NCBI RefSeq assembly: GCF_000716715.1
Contig: NZ_JNYJ01000022.1
Span: forward strand, 124,001-188,000
Length of the DNA stretch: 64,000 nucleotides
Reading direction: 5' to 3'
Source of the DNA: Dactylosporangium aurantiacum
GTDB taxonomy: Bacteria > Actinomycetota > Actinomycetes > Mycobacteriales > Micromonosporaceae
Shown: piece by piece, positions 51,206 through 59,045 of the stretch
How the letters are laid out: each line of letters starts with the position of its first letter
Numbering within the stretch: position 1 is the first letter of the stretch
Position numbers and translations under genes: made by a program
The notes under the pieces: model-generated
Database searches by the model: none
The model's input: the letters and a program-made list of their open reading frames with translations, nothing else
Told to the model about the DNA's origin: nothing

Positions 51206-51970
51206 TTACCGGACCGAACGCGAGAATGTGCGGGCCGACCAGATCACGGCGACCACCATGAGACCGGCGGCGATGACGATGCTCTGCCAGATGGCCGGGT
51301 CGCTGGTGTTGCCGATGAACAGCGCCCGCAGCCCCTTGGCGGCCCAGTTGAAGGGGTTGAAGTCGGCCACGGTACGCAGCCACAGCGGCGCGAGCGCGAG
51401 CGGCAGCAGCGTGCCGGACAGCAGCATCAGCGGCTGGGCGATGTTGTTGACGACCTGGCCGAGGACACTGGGGTTGGCGACCCGGATCGCGATGCCGTAG
51501 GAGATCGACGCCGAGGACAGCGCGCACAGCGCCAGGATCGCGTAGCCGAGCAGCAGGCTGCCGATGTTGACGAACACGCCGAACGGCAGCGACAGGATCG
51601 TGATGATGATCGACTGCACGACGACGGTGACGACGTCGCGCAGCGAGCGGCCCAGCAGCAGCGCGACCCGGCTGACCGTGGTCACCCGGGACCGTTCGAT
51701 GACCCCGTTGGCGAGGTCGCCGAGCAGGCCGAAGCCGACGTAGAGACCACCGGCGAGCGCCAGGGCGACGAGCATGCCGGGCACGTAGATCTTGTACGCG
51801 TCGCTCATCGAGTCCGCGCCGACCGAGGCGAGCGCCGGCTTGAGTAGCGGCGCGAAGAGGATCAGGTAGACCGCCGGCTGGGCCACGCCGAGGACGACCC
51901 ACAGCGGCGACCGCAGCATCAGCAGCATGTGCCGCTGGAAGATCAACCAGGTGTCACGCAGGAGTTTCAC
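51206..51970 (-). CDS. ABC-2 type permease, DrrB type
   Basis: 254 residues, six hydrophobic segments, beginning MKLLRDTWLIFQRHMLLMLRSPLWVVLGVAQPAVYLILF as in DrrB-type permeases. ALCALSSASISYGIAIRVANPSVLGQVVNNIAQPLMLLSGTLLPL is the conserved ABC-2 region. Its start overlaps the end of the glycosyltransferase gene by 17 nt. Together with the ATPase it forms the exporter. Confidence 0.9.
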   Translation of the reverse strand: MKLLRDTWLIFQRHMLLMLRSPLWVVLGVAQPAVYLILFAPLLKPALASVGADSMSDAYKIYVPGMLVALALAGGLYVGFGLLGDLANGVIERSRVTTVSRVALLLGRSLRDVVTVVVQSIIITILSLPFGVFVNIGSLLLGYAILALCALSSASISYGIAIRVANPSVLGQVVNNIAQPLMLLSGTLLPLALAPLWLRTVADFNPFNWAAKGLRALFIGNTSDPAIWQSIVIAAGLMVVAVIWSARTFSRSVR

Positions 51971-53165
51971 GCGCTTGCTCGCTTTCAGACGTCGTACGTT
52001 GCGATGGGGTGCCGGCGGATGCCAGCTGGATCAGTGCCGTCGCGGCGGCATCGGCGCCGCCGCCCGCGAGCAGTCGCTTGCCGGTCGCGCGCGCCGCCTC
52101 GGCGTAGCGGGGGTCGTCGAGCAGGTCGAGCAGCGCGGCCCGCAGCGCGGCGGGCCGGCTGTGGTCGATCGAGACCCGCAGCCCGGCGCCGGCCCGCGCC
52201 ACCGCCGAGGCCATCAGCGCCTGGTCACCCTTGATCGGGGCGACGAGCAGCGGCACGCCGTGCACCAGGGACTCGTTGACGGTGTTGGCGCCGCCGTGGC
52301 TGACCACCGCGTCCAGGTGCGGCAGCAGGTCCAGCACCGGCACCGGCCGGCGGACCAGCACGTGCCCCGGCTCGCCGGTGATCGTGCCCTGCGGCGCGAC
52401 GACGACCGCCTGCAGCTGCTCGCCGAGCGGCGCGATCGCCTCGAGCATCCGCGGGTAGAAGTGCGCGGCCTGGTCCATGTTGAGCGTGCCCATGGTCACC
52501 AGGACGTGCCTGCGCGCCGGGTCGAGCCAGTCGAACGGGAAGTCCGGGTCCGGCGCCCGCTCCGCGAGGGACGGGCCGACCACCAGGGTGTTCGCCGGCA
52601 GCTGCGACGGGTCGTCCAGCAGGTCCTCGCCGAGGAAGCTGATCAGCAGGTGCGGGGAGAAGCGCAGGTCCCACGGCGGCTCACCGTCGTGCCCGGCGGC
52701 GCTCCACGCGGTGCGCATCCGCTGCTGGATCCACGCCTCGACCTTCGGCAGCCCGCGGGCGAACGGCCTGGTCAGCTCCATCGCGCTGGACGCGACGGTG
52801 ACCCACGGCAGGCCGAAGCGGTGCGCCACGATCGGGCCGGCGATGGCGTGCTGGTCGACGACGAGCAGGTCCGGCCGGAACGCCTCGACGGCCGCCTCGA
52901 CGCCTTTGCGGGTGTGCTTCGTGTGCGGCAGGATGTAGCCCTCCCACCGCGAGCGGGTGGCGTCCAGGCCCCGTTCCGCCTGGCCACGGTGGGCGCGCAG
53001 CGGGATCGGGTGGATCACCGCGTCGGGTCCGGCCAGGGGGCGCAGGAAGGACTCCGACCCCGCCCACAGCACCTCGTGCCCGCGCGCCAGCAGCACCTTC
53101 GCCACCGCGACCATCGGGTTCACGTGCCCGGTCAGCGGCAGCGACAGGAACAGAAACCTGCTCAT
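51954..53165 (-). CDS. GT1-family glycosyltransferase (macrolide/antibiotic type)
   Basis: 403 residues from ATG 53165 (MSRFLFLSLPLTGHVNPMVAVAKVLLARGHEV), a GT-B fold. The donor-site signature is VVSHGGANTVNESLVHGVPLLVAPIKGDQ. DQHAIAGPIVAHRFGLPWVTVASSA lies in the acceptor half. Enzymes of this group add sugars from NDP-sugars to antibiotics and polyketides. No deoxysugar genes are visible, so a common donor such as UDP-glucose is likely. A repeated element with a small ORF is inserted between it and the ACP gene upstream. Confidence 0.92.
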   Translation of the reverse strand: MSRFLFLSLPLTGHVNPMVAVAKVLLARGHEVLWAGSESFLRPLAGPDAVIHPIPLRAHRGQAERGLDATRSRWEGYILPHTKHTRKGVEAAVEAFRPDLLVVDQHAIAGPIVAHRFGLPWVTVASSAMELTRPFARGLPKVEAWIQQRMRTAWSAAGHDGEPPWDLRFSPHLLISFLGEDLLDDPSQLPANTLVVGPSLAERAPDPDFPFDWLDPARRHVLVTMGTLNMDQAAHFYPRMLEAIAPLGEQLQAVVVAPQGTITGEPGHVLVRRPVPVLDLLPHLDAVVSHGGANTVNESLVHGVPLLVAPIKGDQALMASAVARAGAGLRVSIDHSRPAALRAALLDLLDDPRYAEAARATGKRLLAGGGADAAATALIQLASAGTPSQRTTSESEQARETPA

Positions 53166-53287
53166 GCCGGCACCTCCGCTGCGCTCCGGCGCCGGCCTGA
53201 GCCCCACCCTGAGCCCATGATTCGCAGCCCTCCGCTGCGCTCCGGGCCGCTCATGCCGGCACCTCCGCTGCGCTGCGGCCTGCTCAT
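53162..53287 (-). repeat. Repeat element copy 1 with a 41-codon ORF between ACP and glycosyltransferase
   Basis: The gap between the ACP stop and the glycosyltransferase start is filled by a sequence nearly identical, in gene-sense orientation, to 58357-58449. It carries an uninterrupted ORF whose ATG overlaps the ACP stop and whose TGA overlaps the next ATG (both GCATGAGC). It provides GGAGGTG as ribosome-binding site. An extra 33-bp partial unit at the ACP side lengthens the ORF to 41 codons (ending GSGRRRSAAEVPA). Copy differences change amino acids, so this is probably a DNA element rather than a selected protein. Confidence 0.7.
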
Positions 53288-53547
53288 GCACCGCCCCCGG
53301 CCAGCTCCGCCAGGTCGGCGACGGTGAGCTCGATCAGCTCCGGCAGGTCCAGCCCGGCGATGTGCGCGGCGAGGTCGACCCCGTACAGCTCCCGCATCCT
53401 GGTGCTCAGGGCGACGACCTCGAGACTGTCGATGAACAGGTCGGTGTCCACCCGGGTCGACGGCGTCACGCCGGCCGCCCAGGTCTCGTCCTCGCCGGTG
53501 ACCTGGCGCAGCAGCTCCACGATCTCCTGGTGCGGCGCCGCGGCCAC
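53284..53547 (-). CDS. Acyl carrier protein
   Basis: 87 residues. The phosphopantetheine site is DLFIDSLEVVALSTRM (Ser about 41). Acidic helix II and the overall length are typical of dedicated PKS/FAS ACPs. It starts 5 nt after the methyltransferase stop. Being on the arm with the glycosyltransferase and methyltransferase, it may carry the chain during tailoring, or serve as donor for a condensation-domain protein. Confidence 0.88.
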   Translation of the reverse strand: MAAAPHQEIVELLRQVTGEDETWAAGVTPSTRVDTDLFIDSLEVVALSTRMRELYGVDLAAHIAGLDLPELIELTVADLAELAGGGA

Positions 53548-53552
53548 GACGA

Positions 53553-54461
53553 TCAGTCCCCTGCCGCCGGCTTCGTGGCGCGCACGGCCCCGTAGGTCAC
53601 CGCGCCGGTCTCGAAGCCCTTGAGCATCAGCGGCCCGGCGTAGAAGAAGCCGAGCACGTCCACACCCCGGTCGCGGGCCAGGTCACGCATCATCGACCGG
53701 CCGTTGTCCAGCTCCTTGACCTGGGCGAACCCGGGCTCCCAGGAGTTGGCGACGTTGGCGCTCCAGTCGACGATCGCGATGTCGGTGAACCCGGCCGCGG
53801 CGGCGAGCCGCTCGTGCTCCTCCAGCGAGGAGAAGCTGGGCATCACCTGATGGCGCAGGATCTGGTCGACCACCCGGGACTCCTGCGCGGTGAGCTCTCC
53901 GTCGCGGACCGACCAGGTGGCGATCGCGACGATGCCGCCCGGCTTCAGCACCCGCCGCACCTCGGCGAAGAACGCCGCCCGGTCCGCGATGTGCATGAGA
54001 CTTTCAACGGCCCAGACCACGTCGAAGGACGCGTCCGGGTAGTCGTTGGCCATGAAGTCGCACTGGCGGAACCTGGTGCGTTCGGCGAGGCCCAGCTCAG
54101 CGGCCTTCTCGTTGGCACGGGCGGCCTGCGCGGCGCTGAGGGTGACACCCTCGACGGTGCAGCCGAGCGGCCCGGCCAGGTACATCGCCGGCCCGCCGAT
54201 ACCGCAGCCCACGTCCAGGACCCGGGCGCCGGCCGGCAGACCGGCGAAGGCGACCAGCTCACGCACGAGACGGTCGGTCGCGGCGTGCCGGTCCTCGTCG
54301 TTGCCGGGGCGCTCACCGGCGTCCCAGAAGCCGTGGTGCACGTGCTGGCCCCACAGGTCCTCGTAGAGGTCCAGGGTGGTGTCGTAATACCGCTCGACGG
54401 CGGCGTTCAGTCCGGGCCCGGCCGGTGCGGACGGGTATGCGGAACTGGCATTTGCTTTCAC
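53553..54461 (-). CDS. SAM-dependent C-methyltransferase-like enzyme
   Basis: 302 residues from GTG 54461, with GGAGA upstream. The SAM motif I is VLDVGCGIGGPAMYLA, followed by VEGVTLSAAQAARANEKA, DFMANDYPDASFDVVWAVESLMHI and LKPGGIVAIATW. The sequence style is that of gamma-tocopherol/sterol and geranyl-diphosphate C-methyltransferases and RebM-like enzymes. A cluster tailoring role is likely; C- versus O-methylation cannot be decided. It is the first gene of the minus-strand arm. Confidence 0.9.
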   Translation of the reverse strand: MKANASSAYPSAPAGPGLNAAVERYYDTTLDLYEDLWGQHVHHGFWDAGERPGNDEDRHAATDRLVRELVAFAGLPAGARVLDVGCGIGGPAMYLAGPLGCTVEGVTLSAAQAARANEKAAELGLAERTRFRQCDFMANDYPDASFDVVWAVESLMHIADRAAFFAEVRRVLKPGGIVAIATWSVRDGELTAQESRVVDQILRHQVMPSFSSLEEHERLAAAAGFTDIAIVDWSANVANSWEPGFAQVKELDNGRSMMRDLARDRGVDVLGFFYAGPLMLKGFETGAVTYGAVRATKPAAGD

Positions 54462-54498
54462 AGTCGCAAATCTCCGAATGGGATCACCAGCTATGGGC

Positions 54499-54515
54499 GC
54501 GTCCGGTTAGGACGC
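54499..54515. promoter_or_regulatory. Dyad operator candidate GCGTCC-N5-GGACGC
   Basis: It lies just downstream of the expected transcription start of the minus arm, about 14 nt beyond the TACAAT element, a position that suits repression of the methyltransferase-ACP-glycosyltransferase-exporter operon. Confidence 0.35.
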
Positions 54516-54528
54516 ACGGAGCCCGGCC

Positions 54529-54559
54529 ATTGTATGGGCGACGCGCCGACGCTTGTCAA
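54529..54559 (-). promoter_or_regulatory. Candidate promoter of the minus tailoring/export operon
   Basis: A perfect TTGACA (54559-54554) with TACAAT (54534-54529) at 19 nt spacing, slightly long. It would give a leader of about 60 nt before the methyltransferase GTG. Confidence 0.4.
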
Positions 54560-54942
54560 TGCACGTTACATGGCTCTTCACCGGCCCCGGCCTGCAGTGT
54601 CGGAGATCGCGCAGCCCGACGCTCATCATGCCGCCATACATGGCGAAACGGTATATCGGCCCGAAGCGACGTCGACCGGGGTCAATCGTGGCGGTTGCGC
54701 ACCGTAGGGCCCGGCAATGGGCGTGAGGAGAGCGTTCTCAGGGTAAGCACCAGTTGCGTCCGGTGCGTCGCCTAGCGACCAGTATCGTCCCATTTGCCAT
54801 TCGTCTGATGTCCCCCCAACCGGCCGTGACCTCGGCTTCTCGCAATTCGTCCGGGAATGCTGAACGTATCGAAGCAAACGATTCTTAGCGGTCGTAGGGG
54901 TGGCAGAACGGACAAACAGCGGCACCGTCGGGTTGTGCACTC

Positions 54943-54970
54943 TTGTAAAACCGCTTTGATTGCGTAAGGT
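54943..54970 (+). promoter_or_regulatory. Candidate promoter of the plus ligase-KS operon
   Basis: TTGTAA (54943-54948), 16 nt, TAAGGT (54965-54970). The expected start near 54977 falls at the edge of the TAGTCGG/CCGACTA dyad. The leader would be about 170 nt. Confidence 0.45.
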
Positions 54971-54977
54971 CTATGGC

Positions 54978-54992
54978 TAGTCGGGCCGACTA
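54978..54992. promoter_or_regulatory. Perfect 15-bp dyad at the predicted start of the plus operon
   Basis: TAGTCGG and CCGACTA flank a single central G. Placement right after the -10 element is a classic repressor site (for example TetR type). Confidence 0.5.
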
Positions 54993-55147
54993 TTTCCTGC
55001 GCATTGTGTCCGGGCGTGATTCGCGCCGGTGGCCGCAGGCCGCCCGACGTTCGCCAGTGTGTTCATTCGGGGGTTGCACACGCTGCTCGCCGGCCAACGA
55101 GGGCCGTCGATCAGCGGAGCAGCCGCGCGCGTAGGAAGGGGTTCCGG

Positions 55148-56674
55148 GTGACCGACGTCGCACTCGAGACCCAGCCGATCCCGGCGATCGACCCGTCGTG
55201 GGTCGACGAGGTGCTGCTGTCCGGCCCCGCCGACCAGGTCGCCCTGGTCTTCGAGGCCCCCGTCACCCGTGCCGAGCTGCGCCGGATGATCGCCGCCAAA
55301 CAGTCCGTGCTCGCCGCCGCGGGTCTCGGCCCCGGCGGGTCGGTCGCCCTGTGCCTCGCCCCGTCGCTCGCGTTCGTGACCAACCTGCTCGCCGCCTGGC
55401 GCCTCGGTGCCCGCGCGGCCCTGCTGGACCACCGCCTCACCGCCTTCGAGGTGGACAACGCCCTGCAGCGGCTGGCGCCGCAGGTCGTGGTCTCCGCCAA
55501 GCACGTGACCGGCGGGCCGCTGCGCGGCTTCGTCGAGATCGAGGAGCGCGTCGCCACCTACCCCGGACGGCCCGCCGACACCGCGCACGCGCTCATCCAG
55601 CTCAGCTCCGGCTCGACCGGCCCGTCGAAGGTCATCGCCCGCACCGCGGCGAACCTCGTCGAGGAGATCGAGCGGTACGTGAAGATCGGCGCCGGTGTGC
55701 CGCAGGCCGGCGAGCGGATCGTCTCGCTCGCGTCCATGGTGCACGTGCTCGGTCTGGTCGGCGGCCTGCTCTACGGCCTGCACGCCGGCGCTCAGCTCGT
55801 GGTGCCGGCGCGGATGACCGCCGACGGCATCCTGTCCACGGTCGCCGCCGGACCCGAGCCGACCACGCTGCTCGGCGTCCCCTTCCACATCGAGCTGCTC
55901 TCCTCCGTGCAGGCTCCGCCCAGCCTGCCCCAGCTGACCGGCATGACCACCGGCGGCGAGCTCGTCCGCGCCGAGGTCTACAGCGGTTTCGTCGACCGGT
56001 ACGGCATCCGGCTCGGCAACATGTACGGGATGACCGAGGTCGGGGTCATCGCCACCGACCTGTTCGGCGAACACCGCCCTTCTCTCACCCCCGCACCCGG
56101 CCTCACCGTCCGCGAGGAAGCCGGCGAGCTGCTCGTGTCGCTGCCCGCGTCGCCGTACCTCGGCCTCGTCGACCCGGCCCGCTGGGCCGACGGCTGGCTG
56201 CACACCAAGGACGCCGGCAGCGTCGATGAGGCCACCGGCCGCGTGCGCATCCACGGCCGGCGTGACTCGCAGGTCTCCGTCGGCGGCCTGAAGGTCGACC
56301 TGACCGAGGTCGAGCACACGCTCGCCGCGCTGCCCGGCGTCGCCGGCGCCGTCGTGACCTTCGACAAGGCCATCGAGGCGTACGTGATGCTGCGCGACGG
56401 CCACACCGCGGCACAGCTCCAGGACCGCCTCGCCGAACGGCTCGCCGGGTTCAAGCGGCCGCGCGTGCTGAAGGTCGTGGAGCAGCTGCCGCGCACCGCC
56501 ACCGGCAAGCTCGTCCGGGACCGCGCCGCGCTGCTCGCCGCCGCGCCGGCGCCCGCGACCCCGGCGGCGCCCCAGGTGGCGATCCCGGCGCAGCGGGCGG
56601 GGCAAGACGTGACCGATGGCGCGACCGACCCGGTCGCGCCGGCACCCGTGAAGGAAGGGAACCACTCGCGATGA
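55148..56674 (+). CDS. Acyl/aryl-AMP ligase (ANL superfamily)
   Basis: 508 residues from GTG 55148, with AGGAAGGGG upstream. The core motifs are the P-loop IQLSSGSTGPSKV, GNMYGMTEVG, the hinge HGRRDSQVSVGGLKVDLTEVE and the catalytic Lys in TATGKLVR. The sequence is shorter in the N-terminal region than acyl-CoA synthetases and resembles ligases that load ACPs. A 40-residue Ala/Pro/Thr tail follows. It overlaps the ACP gene by ATGA, so it most likely activates the starter acid and loads that ACP. Confidence 0.9.
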   Translation: MTDVALETQPIPAIDPSWVDEVLLSGPADQVALVFEAPVTRAELRRMIAAKQSVLAAAGLGPGGSVALCLAPSLAFVTNLLAAWRLGARAALLDHRLTAFEVDNALQRLAPQVVVSAKHVTGGPLRGFVEIEERVATYPGRPADTAHALIQLSSGSTGPSKVIARTAANLVEEIERYVKIGAGVPQAGERIVSLASMVHVLGLVGGLLYGLHAGAQLVVPARMTADGILSTVAAGPEPTTLLGVPFHIELLSSVQAPPSLPQLTGMTTGGELVRAEVYSGFVDRYGIRLGNMYGMTEVGVIATDLFGEHRPSLTPAPGLTVREEAGELLVSLPASPYLGLVDPARWADGWLHTKDAGSVDEATGRVRIHGRRDSQVSVGGLKVDLTEVEHTLAALPGVAGAVVTFDKAIEAYVMLRDGHTAAQLQDRLAERLAGFKRPRVLKVVEQLPRTATGKLVRDRAALLAAAPAPATPAAPQVAIPAQRAGQDVTDGATDPVAPAPVKEGNHSR

Positions 56675-56949
56675 ACGACACGACGAATCAGGAAATTCGC
56701 CAGTTCCTGCTGGACTCGTTGACCGAGATGAACTACAGCGTCGAGGACGTCGACGACGACACCGCGCTCGGCCCGGCCGGCGCCGACCTCGAGTCGCTGT
56801 CGCTCGCCGAGCTGGCGGTGCGCGTCGAGGACCGCTTCGGTGTCCGCTTCGACGACGACGAGGCGGAGAAGCTGGCCGGGATGACCGTCGGCGAGTTCAT
56901 CGCCGCGGTCGCCGAGCGCCGCTCCGCCGCGGCCACGGCGGGCAGCTGA
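56671..56949 (+). CDS. Acyl carrier protein
   Basis: 92 residues. The phosphopantetheine Ser lies in ADLESLSLAELAVRVEDRFGV, where the usual DSL is ESL. The long acidic helix with DDDEAEKLAGMTVGEFIAAVAERR is typical of ACPs of aryl-polyene-like and fatty-acid-like pathways. It overlaps the ligase gene and is probably its loading partner. Confidence 0.9.
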   Translation: MNDTTNQEIRQFLLDSLTEMNYSVEDVDDDTALGPAGADLESLSLAELAVRVEDRFGVRFDDDEAEKLAGMTVGEFIAAVAERRSAAATAGS

Positions 56950-56951
56950 AC

Positions 56952-57191
56952 GTGGCCACTGCACCAACCCGCGACGACGTCCTGGCCATGCTCGCCACGT
57001 ACGGCGACCGCACGCCGGCTGACGTCGCCGAGGGGATCGACTCGCTGGAGCTCGCGTGGCTCGTCCACCAGCTCGAACAGCACTACGGCGTGCCGCTCGA
57101 CCTCGACGACGAAGCCCTCGCCCGGATGTCGACGGTGAGCGGGACGCTCGAGGTCCTTCAGGAACTGAAGGTCGAGACGGGTTCACGATGA
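56952..57191 (+). CDS. Second, short acyl carrier protein
   Basis: 79 residues from GTG 56952, two bases after the previous stop. GIDSLELAWLVHQLEQHYGVPLDLDDEALARM carries the Ser. It is shorter than usual (about 80) at both ends but helices II and III look complete. It overlaps the KS gene by ATGA. Two tandem ACPs may carry the starter and extender separately. Confidence 0.85.
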   Translation: MATAPTRDDVLAMLATYGDRTPADVAEGIDSLELAWLVHQLEQHYGVPLDLDDEALARMSTVSGTLEVLQELKVETGSR

Positions 57192-58360
57192 CCACCACCA
57201 TGGCCGTTCGGCGCGGTCCGGGTGACGTGGTGCTGACCGGTGCGGCCGTGCTCAGCGCGTTCGGCCGGGGCATGACCGCCCTGGCCGACGGCCTGGACGC
57301 GGGCGCGCCGGCGTTCCGGCCGGTGGACCGCTTCGACGTGACGGCACGGCGGGTCGGGGTGGCCGCGGCCGTGCCCGGCTCCCCCGCCCTCACCGACGAG
57401 CTCGTCCGCGTGGTCGACGAGGCCTGCGACGAGGCCAAGCTCAGCGCCGCCGAACGGTCCGGCGCACCGCTGTTCCTGGCCCTGCACGGTGACCCGGCGC
57501 TGGCCCGGGTCGCCGAGGCCGACCGCCGCCGGCACAGCAGCACGGCGTTCACCGCCGCGCTCGCCGCCACCACCGGGCTCGCCACGGACCTGCCGCTGGG
57601 AGCGGGAATCCGGGCATACACCTCGGCGTGCGTCGCGGCGAGCACCGCGGTCGCCGACGCCGCCGCGGCGATCGCCCGCGGCGAGCTCGACCGCGTGGTC
57701 GTGGCCGGTGGGTACCTCGTGGACGCTGATCAGTTCTCCCTCTTCGACGCGGGCCGTGCACTGTCCACTGACGGACAGGTCCGCCCGTTCAGCGAAGGGC
57801 GGCGCGGGCTGCTCCTCGGCGACGGGGTCGGCGCGGTCGTCGTGGAGTCCGCCGCCGCGGCCCGGGACCGGGGTGTCCCGGCGCTCGCCCGGCTGGCCGG
57901 CTGGGGCCGCGCCGGCGACGCGTACCACCCGTGCCAACCACACCCGGAGGGCGCCGGGCTGGCCCGGGCGGTCACCGCCGCGCTGCGGCGGGCCGGGATC
58001 GGGCCAGAGGCGCTCGGGTACGTCAACGCACACGGCTCGGGCACCGCGCAGAGCGACGTCGCGGAGGCCGCGGCGCTGCGGATCGCGCTCGGCGAGCACG
58101 CCGCGACGGTGCCGGTGTCGTCGACGAAGTCGCTGCACGGCCAGGCCCTGGAGGCCTCCGGCGTCCTGGAGCTGATCGTCACCCTGCACGCGCTGCGCAC
58201 CGGCCGGCTGCCGGTCAACGCCGGGTTCCTCGCCGCGGACGAGCACTGCCCGCTGCACCTGGTGCTGGACGGCTTCACCGCCGCCACGCCGTCATACGCA
58301 CTGACGTTGAACGCCGCGTTCGGCGGGGCCAACACCGCGCTGCTGGTGGGATCAGCATGA
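57188..58360 (+). CDS. Beta-ketoacyl synthase (KS1)
   Basis: 390 residues, thiolase fold. Cys about 148 is in AYTSACVAAST, the first His in NAHGSGTAQSD and the second in STKSLHGQALEASG, so the C-H-H triad is complete. Sequence style is that of KSs in aryl-polyene and type II polyketide gene sets. It extends ACP-bound chains by decarboxylative condensation. The stop overlaps the first ATG of the repeat element (GCATGAGC). Confidence 0.9.
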   Translation: MTTTMAVRRGPGDVVLTGAAVLSAFGRGMTALADGLDAGAPAFRPVDRFDVTARRVGVAAAVPGSPALTDELVRVVDEACDEAKLSAAERSGAPLFLALHGDPALARVAEADRRRHSSTAFTAALAATTGLATDLPLGAGIRAYTSACVAASTAVADAAAAIARGELDRVVVAGGYLVDADQFSLFDAGRALSTDGQVRPFSEGRRGLLLGDGVGAVVVESAAAARDRGVPALARLAGWGRAGDAYHPCQPHPEGAGLARAVTAALRRAGIGPEALGYVNAHGSGTAQSDVAEAAALRIALGEHAATVPVSSTKSLHGQALEASGVLELIVTLHALRTGRLPVNAGFLAADEHCPLHLVLDGFTAATPSYALTLNAAFGGANTALLVGSA

Positions 58361-58449
58361 GCGGCCCGCAGCGCAGCGAGGAGCCACGAATCATGGGCTC
58401 AGGGTGGAGCTCAGGCCGGCGCCGGAGCGCAGCGCAGGTGCCGGCATGA
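58357..58449 (+). repeat. Repeat element copy 2 with a 30-codon ORF between KS1 and the KS-like gene
   Basis: A near-copy (about 8 differences in 95 bp, no indels) of 53162-53255 in the same sense relative to the genes. Its ORF starts in the KS1 stop overlap and ends in the ATGA of the next gene, so GCATGAGC occurs at both edges. The ribosome-binding stretch reads GCAGGTG in place of GGAGGTG. The duplicated junction suggests insertion into a former ATGA overlap. Confidence 0.7.
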
Positions 58450-59045
58450 GCGGATTACTGCTGGAACCGAATGAGCCACAGGGGCTCGGCACCGCGGAGC
58501 TGTTCGTCGAGGAGATCCCGCCGCTGACCGCGCTCGCCACGCGGGCCGGCCTGGCGGTCCTCGCCGCCGCGGACTGGCCGGAGCCGGGCGACGAGGAGCT
58601 GCCGAAGCTCGCCGGGTTCGTGCACTCGTCGTTCAACCCTCTCGTCGCGGCCACCGCCGGGCGCTGCCTCCAGCGCCGTGCGGAGAGCGCTCCACCGGCG
58701 GTCACCGCGATCGTGCTCGTCACCGCCCTCGGCGACGTGGCCAGCGCGGCGCACGTCGCCGGGGCCGTCGACACCGGCGGCCGGGTCGGGCCGCTGTTCT
58801 TCTTCCAGTCGGTGCCGAACGCCGTCGCCGGGCACGTCGCGGCCAGATGGCAGCTCACCGGGCCGGTCGTGTGCGTGGACAGCACCGACGCCGGGCTCAG
58901 CGTGGCCCGGCTCCTGCTCGCCGACGGCGACGCCGGCGAGGTCCTCCTCGTCCTGCTCGAACAGGCCACCGTGCCGGAGGCCGTCACCGGAACCAGCCAC
59001 GACACCGCCGCCGCCGTGCTCGTGACCGAAAGAGGGGCATCATGA
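58446..59045 (+). CDS. Truncated beta-ketoacyl synthase-like protein
   Basis: 199 residues from ATG 58446. It matches the N-terminal beta-ketoacyl-synthase-like domain found in aryl-polyene clusters: LAGFVHSSFNPLVAATAGRCL, then VGPLFFFQSVPNAVAGHVAARWQLTGPVVCVDSTDAGLSVARLLLADGDAGEVLLVLLE. The usual Cys is absent at the nucleophile position (VDSTDAG) and no His residues of the C-terminal half exist. It is probably a structural or chain-length partner of one of the two full KSs rather than a catalyst. Confidence 0.8.
   Translation: MSGLLLEPNEPQGLGTAELFVEEIPPLTALATRAGLAVLAAADWPEPGDEELPKLAGFVHSSFNPLVAATAGRCLQRRAESAPPAVTAIVLVTALGDVASAAHVAGAVDTGGRVGPLFFFQSVPNAVAGHVAARWQLTGPVVCVDSTDAGLSVARLLLADGDAGEVLLVLLEQATVPEAVTGTSHDTAAAVLVTERGAS

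Larger units (their letters stand above)
54462..55147. promoter_or_regulatory. Divergent control region of the two biosynthetic arms
   Basis: 686 bp without a credible gene. It holds a candidate minus promoter (TTGACA 54559-54554, TACAAT 54534-54529), a candidate plus promoter (54943-54970) and three dyads: GCGTCC-5-GGACGC (54499-54515), CGCCAT-AC-ATGGCG (54632-54645) and TAGTCGG-G-CCGACTA (54978-54992). Base composition is less GC-rich than the genes on either side. Confidence 0.6.

Noticed and set aside
54425..54775. 116-codon plus-strand frame overlapping the methyltransferase start
   Set aside because: Irregular codon use and overlap with the divergent promoter region argue against a real gene.
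54626..54940. 104-codon minus-strand frame in the divergent control region
   Set aside because: No ribosome-binding site, no protein-like third-position bias and no recognisable domain; the region carries promoter and operator signals instead.
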